Origin: CAVZCK01 sp963798805
GTDB lineage: Bacteria; Pseudomonadota; Alphaproteobacteria; Rhizobiales; Rhodomicrobiaceae
NCBI GenBank assembly: GCA_963798805.1
Contig: CAWCVC010000015.1
Location: 248,001 to 312,000 of the forward strand
DNA length: 64,000 nt
Direction of reading: 5' to 3'
Part shown: positions 35,810 through 43,575 of the stretch, in pieces
How positions within the stretch are numbered: the stretch's first letter is position 1
How the letters are laid out: every line of letters starts with the position of its first letter
Notes under the pieces: generated by a model
The model's database searches: none
Told to the model about the DNA's origin: nothing
The model's input: only the letters and a program-made list of their open reading frames with translations
Program-made: the position numbers and the translations under genes

Positions 35810-36796
35810 ATGTCCAGAATGATTAAACTCGTAAGCGTGCTCATCTTTGCGTTGATCGGCGAGACAGCGGCCGCGCAAGACCCGCTGCCGTCGTGGAATG
35901 ATGGCGCTGCGAAAAAAGCCATCGTTGATTTCGTTACCAGGGTGACGGCCGAAAGTTCTGCCGATTTTGTTCCATCCGACGCGCGCGTCGCCACCTTTGA
36001 CAATGACGGCACGTTGTGGGTCGAGCAACCCATGTATACCCAGCTTGCGTTCGCGCTCGATCGGGTGAAGGCGCTCGCACCCCTACATCCTGAGTGGAAG
36101 GAAAAGCAACCATTCAAAGCGGCGCTCGAAGGCGACATGAAAACGCTCGCCAAGTCGGGCAATCGGGGGCTCTTGGCGCTGATACTTGCCACCCACGCGG
36201 GAATGACGACGGACGAGTTCAGCAAGATCGTCACCGATTGGCTCGCGACAACTCGGGACCCTCGATTCAAGCAGCCCTATACGGCTCTCGTCTATCAGCC
36301 AATGCTCGAATTGCTCGCCTATTTGCGCGCAAACGGCTTTAGGACCTTTATCGTGTCCGGTGGCGGCGTCGAGTTCATGCGGCCATGGACAGAGAAGGTC
36401 TACGGCATTCCGCCGGAGCAGGTGATTGGCTCCTCGATCAAAACAAAATTCGAGATGCGCGATGGCCTGCCAACATTGTTCCGCCTGCCTCAAGTCGACT
36501 TCATCGATGACAAGGGAGGCAAGCCCGTCGGTATCTATCAATACGTAGCCCAGCGGCCGATCGCTGCGTTCGGTAATTCCGACGGCGATCTTGAAATGTT
36601 GCAGTGGACGACAATGTCGGGTGGGGTGCGGTTCGGCATGATCGTGCATCACACCGATGCGGTGCGCGAATATGCCTATGATCGAAAGTCAACCTTCGGT
36701 CACCTGGACGCAGCGCTGGACGCCGCGGCCTTGAATCGATGGACCGTCGTGGATATAAAGCGGGACTGGAAGGTCATCTTTTCGTTCGAGCGATAG
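35810..36796 (+). CDS. Secreted HAD-superfamily phosphatase
   Basis: 328 residues. Signal peptide MSRMIKLVSVLIFALIGETA to AAA-Q. HAD motif I is ATFDNDGTLWVEQ (D64, D66), motif II RTFIVSGGGVEFM, and motif IV AAFGNSDGDLEML; it has a helical cap at about 75-165. It is a periplasmic acid-phosphatase-like hydrolase. It lies between the sulfatase and the multihaem cytochrome genes, though a hairpin separates it from the former. Confidence 0.88.
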   Translation: MSRMIKLVSVLIFALIGETAAAQDPLPSWNDGAAKKAIVDFVTRVTAESSADFVPSDARVATFDNDGTLWVEQPMYTQLAFALDRVKALAPLHPEWKEKQPFKAALEGDMKTLAKSGNRGLLALILATHAGMTTDEFSKIVTDWLATTRDPRFKQPYTALVYQPMLELLAYLRANGFRTFIVSGGGVEFMRPWTEKVYGIPPEQVIGSSIKTKFEMRDGLPTLFRLPQVDFIDDKGGKPVGIYQYVAQRPIAAFGNSDGDLEMLQWTTMSGGVRFGMIVHHTDAVREYAYDRKSTFGHLDAALDAAALNRWTVVDIKRDWKVIFSFER

Positions 36797-36987
36797 CGGC
36801 TCGGCAGCCAACAATCCAAGTGACGCGGAATTGCCTAAAGCTATTCCTTCTAAATGGCCGTTTCGCATTCGCCCCAAGCCGCAGACGATATTGTGGTTTT
36901 GCCGTTTGGCACTTTTGACCGTGCACGTCCCTTTCGCGGGCAATTATTTAGCTTCGATGGCTGCCCATCTGCCGGATTTTATGGCGA
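36797..36987. other. Intergenic, no gene seen
   Basis: About 190 bp leading into a duplicated HAD fragment. No frame was recognised. Confidence 0.4.
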
Positions 36988-37080
36988 GTGGCTCCACTCG
37001 CAACGGCGCGCGATCCGCGCTTCAAGCGGCATCCCACCGAGCTGGTCTACGAGCCGATGCTCGAATTGCTTGGCGGCTCT
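36988..37080 (+). pseudogene. Fragment of a second HAD-phosphatase gene
   Basis: LATARDPRFKRHPTELVYEP, MLELLGG corresponds to LATTRDPRFKQPYTALVYQP of the intact HAD gene (about residues 145-173) but is not identical. It is therefore the remnant of a paralogous gene, not a fresh duplication. It abuts the start of the multihaem gene. Confidence 0.7.
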
Positions 37081-37094
37081 ACGCATTCGAATAA

Positions 37095-39623
37095 GTGGCC
37101 CACCCGGATACGACCGGGTCGGTCGTCCGGGACCACATTGTTGATGGAACGAAGACGTTGGCGCGCAATCGAAGCAAATCCGCCAAGAAGGATCGGATCA
37201 AGAAGAGTGCCGTCGATGTTACGCCAACCGCGAGCGTCCACGACGAAGTGGTCCAGCGCGCATCCGGCGGTGGTCGGGCGAAATCCGCGATCTGGTTCGG
37301 TGCCCTGGGCGCGGCGGCCGTCGTCTTCTTCGGTGGCCTCGCATTCCAACTCCTCGACGGGCTCTTTCCCAATGTCAACGTTTCAGCGACGTTTGTCGGC
37401 AGCGAGACGTGCGCCGGCTGCCACCAGACGCAGGCGGAGCTGTGGCGTTCATCGCAGCACAAGCAGGCGATGGATCACGCAACTGAGAAGACCGTCCTCG
37501 GCGATTTCTCCGATGTGACTTTCGACTATTATGGCGTGCACTCCCGCTTTTTCCGCAAGAACCGCAAAACGTTTGTTGAGACCGATGGGCCGGATGGGAA
37601 GCTCGCGACGTTCCAGATAAAGTACACATTCGGTATTTATCCGCTGCAGCAATACCTGATCGAGTTTCCAGACGGCCGTCTCCAAGCGCTATCGATCGCA
37701 TGGGATAGCCGCCCAAAGGATAAGGGCGGAGAGCATTGGTTTCATCTCTATCCCAACGAAGAGATCCGACACAACGATGCTCTGCACTGGACGAAGCTGA
37801 ACCAGAATTGGAATTTCATGTGTGCGGAGTGTCACTCAACAGGCGTGCGGAAGAATTACAATGCTGCAAGTGACCGCTACGCGACCACCTTTGCGGAAAT
37901 CAGCGTGGGTTGTGAGGCGTGCCACGGCGCCGGATCCCGCCATGTCGATTGGGCGCGACAACGACAACGTTGGTGGCCGTTCGGCAAAACCGACGACCCA
38001 AGCATGGGGCTCACGAAGCGCTTCACAGAACGGCTTGACGCCACCTGGACAGGCGATGCCGCAACCGGAAACGCCAAGCGGAGCAGCGCCCCACGCACCT
38101 TGCGCGCCGAGGTCGAAACTTGCGGCCTATGCCACGCACGTCGCGGCGAATTTTCTGAAGATTGGGTCCCGGGCAGATGGCTGTCCGACACGCACAATGT
38201 CTCACCGATCAGCCGTGGACTTTATTACGCCGACGGGCAGATGCTGGACGAGGTCTACAATTACGGCTCGTTCAAGCAAAGCAAGATGTTTGCGGCCGGC
38301 GTCACCTGCAGCGACTGCCATGAGCCTCACAGCGCAAAGCTTCGCGCTCCCGGTGACGGCGTGTGTCTGCGATGCCATTCGTCCGACAAATACGCCGCTG
38401 TCACACACCACCGGCACGCCGAGATGAGCCCTCCGCCTACCTGCGCTTCCTGTCACATGCCGACCAGGACCTACATGATCGTCGATCGACGGCACGATCA
38501 TAGTTTGCGCGTTCCACGGCCGGACCTGTCTGTGATGCTTGGCACTCCGAACGCCTGCAATGACTGCCACACGGACAAATCGGCCGAATGGGCGGCCTCG
38601 GCGATCGAACGCTGGTACGGGCCGAGCAGAAAAGGCTTTCAGAATTACGCTGAAGCATTTCATGCGGCGTGGTCCGATCGGCCGGACGCAGCAAAGCTTC
38701 TTGCCGCCGTGGCCGCCGATGGAAATGCGCCAGCCATTGCCCGCGCAAGCGCTCTGACCGAGCTTGCCGAGCGCGTTTCCCCAACGAATATCAATTTGGC
38801 GCGGACCAGCCTGTCGGACCCCGATCCGATGGTGCGGATCGGCGCCCTCGACATGCTCGAAAGCGTCCCGGCTGGTCAGATTTGGTCACTCGTTTCACCC
38901 CTACTGTCCGATCCGAGCCGCGGCGTACGCATCAAGGCAGCCTCGATGCTCGCGGCGGTTCCGACCGCAAATCAGCCTCCTACCGATCGCGAACGGTTCG
39001 ACCGCGCGGCGGCGGAGTTCGTCGCGGCTCAACGCTTCAATGCCGATCGACCAGAATCGCGCTCGGCGCTCGGAAGTTTCTATTCGAAGCGCACTCTGTC
39101 TGCCGCCGCGGAGACCGAATACCAGGCCGCGCTGCGTCTGAGCCCGCAATACGCACCCGCTGCGATAAACCTAGCCGATCTCTATCGGAAACTTGGACGG
39201 GATGGTGACGGAGAGAGTGTCTTGCGTCGAGCGATCGTTGCATCACCGTCGGATGCAGGACTCCACCATGCGCTTGGTCTTACATTGACGCGGCGGAACC
39301 GGCCTAGTGACGCACTCGGCGAATTTCGCCGTGCAACGGAACTTGAACCGGATCGCGCGCGATATGCCTATGTTTATGCGGTCGCTCTGCATTCAGCTGG
39401 CCGTAGCGGCGAAGCCATGGCGGCGCTCAAAGAGAATCTGTTGCGGCATAACGACGATCAGGACACTTTGTTGGCGCTCCTCACATTCAGTCGTGACGGC
39501 GGCGATGCCGGTTCGGCACTCGAATATGCAGAGCGGTTGGCTCGAATCGCGCCACAAGATCGAGGATTGGCCATGCTGATCAAGCAACTCCGACGTCAAG
39601 CGGAGAAGCCGACCGCACAGTGA
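37095..39623 (+). CDS. Octahaem cytochrome c with HEAT and TPR repeats
   Basis: 842 residues if started at GTG 37095; TTG 37158 is another option, and the 5' end is uncertain because relic DNA abuts it. One TM anchor (about 65-90) precedes eight CxxCH sites: CAGCH (106-110), CAECH, CEACH, CGLCH, CSDCH, CLRCH, CASCH and CNDCH. HEAT-like helices (PDPMVRIGALDMLESVPAGQ) and TPR units (AETEYQAALRLSPQYAPAAI; ALGEFRRATELEPDRARYAY) follow. It resembles cytochrome c554/DmsE-like multihaem proteins with TPR tails, which are often near sulfatases. It is probably a periplasmic redox protein; the electron donor is unknown. Confidence 0.88.
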   Translation: MAHPDTTGSVVRDHIVDGTKTLARNRSKSAKKDRIKKSAVDVTPTASVHDEVVQRASGGGRAKSAIWFGALGAAAVVFFGGLAFQLLDGLFPNVNVSATFVGSETCAGCHQTQAELWRSSQHKQAMDHATEKTVLGDFSDVTFDYYGVHSRFFRKNRKTFVETDGPDGKLATFQIKYTFGIYPLQQYLIEFPDGRLQALSIAWDSRPKDKGGEHWFHLYPNEEIRHNDALHWTKLNQNWNFMCAECHSTGVRKNYNAASDRYATTFAEISVGCEACHGAGSRHVDWARQRQRWWPFGKTDDPSMGLTKRFTERLDATWTGDAATGNAKRSSAPRTLRAEVETCGLCHARRGEFSEDWVPGRWLSDTHNVSPISRGLYYADGQMLDEVYNYGSFKQSKMFAAGVTCSDCHEPHSAKLRAPGDGVCLRCHSSDKYAAVTHHRHAEMSPPPTCASCHMPTRTYMIVDRRHDHSLRVPRPDLSVMLGTPNACNDCHTDKSAEWAASAIERWYGPSRKGFQNYAEAFHAAWSDRPDAAKLLAAVAADGNAPAIARASALTELAERVSPTNINLARTSLSDPDPMVRIGALDMLESVPAGQIWSLVSPLLSDPSRGVRIKAASMLAAVPTANQPPTDRERFDRAAAEFVAAQRFNADRPESRSALGSFYSKRTLSAAAETEYQAALRLSPQYAPAAINLADLYRKLGRDGDGESVLRRAIVASPSDAGLHHALGLTLTRRNRPSDALGEFRRATELEPDRARYAYVYAVALHSAGRSGEAMAALKENLLRHNDDQDTLLALLTFSRDGGDAGSALEYAERLARIAPQDRGLAMLIKQLRRQAEKPTAQ

Positions 39624-39947
39624 TTTCCGACCATCGAGGCCGACCAGTGCACAGGGCTTCAGGGGACCCACAGGGTGAGTACGAGAACGCTGAAACGCGA
39701 AATCTGGGAAGCGTGCTTGCTTCTTTTCCTGTCTCTGCGGCAATCTTAAAGGCGATGGTCTGATTGATTCAGAAGGTTCCAAAGGCGGCGAAGCGGTTCA
39801 GTCTTTGCCGATGAGGTCAGGGATTGCGGTGACTGTTACGCGAAACAATCGCCTTCGGCTTGAAGGTATCGTCTCGGATCGTTGCGCTCCACAAAGCATG
39901 TCTGGCGCGCGATGGTTGGGTCGGTAGCGTCGCGGATATGGTGGGAA
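39624..39947. other. Intergenic with IS remnants
   Basis: About 320 bp without a gene. Its right part (39923-39954) is half of the 48-bp sequence also found at 1131-1178. Confidence 0.5.
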
Positions 39948-40021
39948 ATTGAAGTGTAAAAGCCAAGACTTGATCTGACAGACGGTGTCTGGGGAGCTGT
40001 CCGGTTTGACTCCCGACGTTG

Positions 40022-41056
40022 TCAGGCAGCGATCATTTTCTCCATCGCAATGGGCTTGGCGTCAAGGAAAGTCTGCATCGGGGTTTTTCCGAAGCACCAG
40101 CGTCCCTGATGCGGCCGTTCGCGGTTGAACGCCTCGAGCCAGAGATCGAGATCGGCCTGCAACTCATCGATCGCGTGGTAGAGCTTTTTCCGGAACGCCA
40201 GCCGGTAGAACTCGTTCAGTACCGTTCGATGGAAGCGTTCAACAATGCCGTTGGTCTGCGGACTTTTGGTCTTGGTGCGGGAGTGGTCGATATCCTCGAC
40301 GGCGAGATAGAGCTCATATTCGTGCCGCTCGGGATTGCCGCAATATTCCGTGCCCCGATCCGTCAGGACGCGCTGGAGCTTGATGTCCTGGCTTTCAAAG
40401 AACGGGATCACCCGGTCGTTGAGGATTTCAGCCGCGGTGATCGGGGTCTTGCGATCGTAGAGCTTGGCGAAGGTGACCTTCGAATAGGTGTCGACGAAGG
40501 TCTGCTGATAGATCCGCCCGACGCCCTTCATGTTGCCGACGTAAAAAGTGTCTTGAGCACCGCAATAGCCAGGGTGCTCGCTCTCGAATTCTCCGTGTGC
40601 TTCCTTCTCGGCCTTAGCCTTTTCGAGCGCGGCGAGCTGGCTTTCCGTGAGGATGCCGCCTTCCTGTGCGATTTTGGTTTCCAATGCCTTGAGCCGCTTT
40701 TTCATCGTCTCCAGGTCGTGCCGCAGCCAGACGCAGCGCACGCCGGCCGGCGACACGGTGATGCCACGCTTCTTCAGTTCGTTGGCGACGCGGAGCTGGC
40801 CGAAGGGCGGTTGCTCGATCGCCATTTCGACGATCGCAGCCTCGACCTCCTCGGCGACGCGGTTCCGCAGCAGCGGCTTGGCTCTGGAGATCTCCTGCAG
40901 CGCGAACTCGCCGCCTGTGTCGTACAGCTCCTTGAACCGGTAGAAACTGTCGCGGCTGTAGCCCAGCATCTTGCACGCCTGGCTCACATTGCCGAGCTGC
41001 TTGGCCAGCTCCAGCAATCCGAGTTTTGCGCGAATGACTTTCTGCTCTTTGGTCAT
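40022..41056 (-). CDS. IS481-family transposase
   Basis: 344 residues, full length. HTH part (QLGNVSQACKMLGYSRDSFY, LKKRGITVSPAGVRCVWLRH), then an rve integrase core: QDTFYVGNMKGVGRIYQQTF, VDTYSKVTFAKLYDRKTPIT, VLTDRGTEYCGNPERHEYEL (second Asp) and KTKSPQTNGIVERFHRTVLN (catalytic Glu). No frameshift was seen, so it could supply transposition to the fragment at 30 kb if ends were present. A hairpin lies just upstream of the ATG. Confidence 0.92.
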   Translation of the reverse strand: MTKEQKVIRAKLGLLELAKQLGNVSQACKMLGYSRDSFYRFKELYDTGGEFALQEISRAKPLLRNRVAEEVEAAIVEMAIEQPPFGQLRVANELKKRGITVSPAGVRCVWLRHDLETMKKRLKALETKIAQEGGILTESQLAALEKAKAEKEAHGEFESEHPGYCGAQDTFYVGNMKGVGRIYQQTFVDTYSKVTFAKLYDRKTPITAAEILNDRVIPFFESQDIKLQRVLTDRGTEYCGNPERHEYELYLAVEDIDHSRTKTKSPQTNGIVERFHRTVLNEFYRLAFRKKLYHAIDELQADLDLWLEAFNRERPHQGRWCFGKTPMQTFLDAKPIAMEKMIAA

Positions 41057-41073
41057 GGTGTGTTTCCTATCCG

Positions 41074-41122
41074 CCGAGGCGGGGCGCTCCGCAACCCCGA
41101 CCAGCTCCGCGCCCCGCCTCGG
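41074..41122. repeat. Subterminal 14-bp hairpin of intact IS481
   Basis: Same CCGAGGCGGGGCGC stem as at 30196-30244, 18 bp upstream of the transposase ATG. Confidence 0.7.
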
Positions 41123-41221
41123 CTATCGTTGCGCCGTGGGGCCAGAACACCATATGTCTGATTAAGTTTTAGCTAATGCAATTGAAGGTTGCGTAGTCTC
41201 CGGCGGGCTGAACGTAGCGGA

Positions 41222-41347
41222 TCAGGCGGCGAGGTCAATTGGCAGATCGGCCGGCTTCACCCGTTTGCGCAGCGTCTCACCCGAGCAGCCGATCTTCGAC
41301 GCAATCGATGTGATCGCCTCCCATTGCGACGGATACTGATCAGCCCC
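41222..41347 (-). pseudogene. IS3-family OrfA relic
   Basis: QYPSQWEAITSIASKIGCSG, ETLRKRVKPADLPIDLAA and a stop. The first part is the HTH of IS3-group OrfA proteins (SxWxAIxSIAxKIGCxxETLRxW). The tail is not family-like, so it was rejoined to other DNA. Confidence 0.6.
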
Positions 41348-41733
41348 GGGGCGGTTCACCACTAAGGCGAGCAAAGAGAAAGGCAAGGTTTGCGCGCCAA
41401 TCGCGACAACATCCTCTCGCCGAATTCATTCACGCCGCAAATCCAGGTCTCAAATTGGATGGGTAGCCCTGCCCACTCGGCTCTCTATCATGACCTGCAT
41501 CAAAGCTTCGCGCGCGACAGTGATGCTGGGGCGCCGAAGGCGGTCTCATGATTGGACTGATCGATAAACCCAAGTCTCACGCCCGTGTCATCAAGTGTTT
41601 CGATGCCTGTGATTGTCGCGCCCCGAGCGGCCACGGCGCCACGGAGATCAATCACCCGCAAATCGTTCATTCCATTCGGGGCCAACGTCAGGAAGGCGCC
41701 CGCCGCTGCGACGACGTTGGGAACTTGTGTCGC
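41348..41733. other. No recognisable gene
   Basis: About 385 bp between the OrfA relic and the AI-2E transporter fragment. A short minus-strand frame at 41500-41685 has no family signature. It is probably remnant DNA. Confidence 0.4.
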
Positions 41734-42288
41734 TTATGGAGTACGGTCAGAAATGCGCGCGTCTTCCGCCATCGGGGCGGCGCCAACGGCGGTCCCGCCG
41801 TTCGCGCAGAGCAGGATTGCTACCCATCTGAGGGCCCGAATGTGGCTGCAGGCAATGACAAAGGTGGTCGTAAGCGGCACGCTTAAGAACGCTCCCACGA
41901 TCCCCCATATCATTCCCCAGAATGCCAGTGAGGCGATCACGACGAATGGGCTGAGATTGAGCGTTCTGCCCATCAGATTCGGTTCGATGATATTGCCGAT
42001 GACGATATGGGTCCCAGCGAGAAGGACCGAAATGATCAGAAACTGCCAAAGCGTATCGAATTGGACGAGCGCGAGCAGCGCCGGAAACAGCACGCCGAGA
42101 ACTGAACCGATGCTGGGGATATAGTTGAGCAGAAAGATCATGAGCGCCCAGGTCTCGGCAAAATCCACTCCGAGCGCCTTCAAGACCGCGTAGCTGATTG
42201 CACCGGTCAGCAAACTCATGATGGTCTTGATCCAGAGGTATCTGCGAACGCTTTGGGTTATGTCCAGCAACACATGCGGCCATTTGAT
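41734..42288 (-). pseudogene. AI-2E-family (PerM) transporter, C-terminal fragment
   Basis: MLLDITQSVRRYLWIKTIMS, WALMIFLLNYIPSIGSVLGV, TLWQFLIISVLLAGTHIVIG, GRTLNLSPFVVIASLAFWGM, LSVPLTTTFVIACSHI. The last half of the roughly 350-residue, 8-TM family, with the FLLNYIPSIG and NIIEPNLMGR motifs. The N-terminal half is missing at the joint near 42290, 75 bp from jetD. Confidence 0.8.
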
Positions 42289-42363
42289 AGTTCAATAAAG
42301 GTGAGGTAGGTTAATGCATGCCGACGACGTTTTAGGCTGAACCATCGATATGAGAATCGAAAA

Positions 42364-43575
42364 CTACTCGCTCGCCAGAATGGCTGAGCGGGCAAAACCG
42401 AAAGGCACGCGCTCTTGTTCGAGGCGGACGCCCGAACCCAGCCGATTGTACCGAAGATCGTCATAGAGGGCGCGCTCCTCATCGCTGAGATGGCTAAGCT
42501 CTGCTGTCTGAGGCGCTGGCTCGAAGCTCCAGTGACAACGATGGCCAAGCAGCGTCGCCCGATCCATCAGGAAGGATCGGGTCTGCGGGAATATGGCGCG
42601 CAGACGGTCGAGAATGGCGAAGCCGTGCGTGTCGATATCGCCCCAATAGATTATAGTCCGTGAGCCAAGCCAGCCGGTTGTCGCAAGGCGCTCAACGCCA
42701 TAGCCACTCCCAAAAATCACCAGACTGCCGGGCAGGTCGGGAAAGGCCAGGAATGTGACCTCGTTTTCGATGACGAAGACGCGGCTTGGTCCGATGTCGA
42801 GTATGGCGAACTCCGATGTCGGCACTGTGAGGTCGGTAAGGCCAGCGATCGCCAGACGGGGATCGAGCACGCGGAAACGCATGAGGGCGGGCTTTGATTT
42901 GAGACCGCGTCGCGCCTCGAAGGACGGCCCGGCCGAATGCCCGCTTTCGATTGCATCGGCGGGTAGAAGAAGATCCATCAGTTCGTTGAGCAGCGCCTTT
43001 CGCGCCTCGATGAATTTGCTGTCGACACCCGGGACATCGATCTGGCGAACATAGACGCCGGATTTCGGGTGAGCGAGGAACCAGTCGATGACGTCGAGGA
43101 TCCGTGTCCAGTCGGCCTCATGATCGAGCAACACGAAGGGCTTTCTCGCTATCCAGGCGGCGAACCCGGGCAAGCGCCTCAAAGTGACCACGGCAAGCTC
43201 CGCGAAGCGTTCAGCCTCGGCGTTACGTCCGATCAAAGCAAGGGCATCATTGAGAGACGGCAAAATGAATGCTGATGGCAGGCGATTACGGCCGAGCTGG
43301 CGCGTTTTGACATCCCGCCATTCGATATCGAAGCCCGTACCCGTTTCGGATCGCGATGCTGCGCTCAGCGACTGAACCCAGTCGCGGACGGCGTCGAAAG
43401 CGGACCCAAGTTCGTCCGCGCGTGGTCCGCGCAAACGGCGCCGATAGGGAAACAGGATGGGCGGCTCGATGATCCGATCAGCGACCTGATCGAGGACGCA
43501 GGCCAGAAGCTGTCCACGAGACCACAACCGTTCGGTCTCGGCGCGGATATCATCGGGCGTCGTCCAATTGCTCAT
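42364..43575 (-). CDS. jetD: Wadjet JetD, TOPRIM nuclease subunit
   Basis: 403 residues. N-terminal DUF3322-like region (LWSRGQLLACVLDQVADRII) and C-terminal DUF2220/TOPRIM-like domain: FAILDIGPSRVFVIENEVTF (conserved Glu) and SRTIIYWGDIDTHGFAILDR (DxD). JetD cleaves the circular DNA extruded by JetABC. Its ATG overlaps the jetC stop. The catalytic acidic residues are present, so the nuclease looks intact. Last gene of the operon. Confidence 0.9.
   Translation of the reverse strand: MSNWTTPDDIRAETERLWSRGQLLACVLDQVADRIIEPPILFPYRRRLRGPRADELGSAFDAVRDWVQSLSAASRSETGTGFDIEWRDVKTRQLGRNRLPSAFILPSLNDALALIGRNAEAERFAELAVVTLRRLPGFAAWIARKPFVLLDHEADWTRILDVIDWFLAHPKSGVYVRQIDVPGVDSKFIEARKALLNELMDLLLPADAIESGHSAGPSFEARRGLKSKPALMRFRVLDPRLAIAGLTDLTVPTSEFAILDIGPSRVFVIENEVTFLAFPDLPGSLVIFGSGYGVERLATTGWLGSRTIIYWGDIDTHGFAILDRLRAIFPQTRSFLMDRATLLGHRCHWSFEPAPQTAELSHLSDEERALYDDLRYNRLGSGVRLEQERVPFGFARSAILASE

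Larger units (their letters stand above)
39955..41180 (-). mobile_element. IS481-family element, intact, with 7-bp target duplication
   Basis: 1226 bp. The ends TGTAAAAGCCAAGACTTGAT and (reverse) TGCATTAGCTAAAACTTAAT are about 35-bp imperfect inverted repeats. ATTGAAG is duplicated at 39948-39954 and 41181-41187. The empty target is preserved at 1131-1178 in reverse orientation, which proves the boundaries. Confidence 0.9.

Noticed and set aside
40019..41161. 380-residue plus-strand open frame
   Set aside because: Antisense of the intact IS481 transposase.
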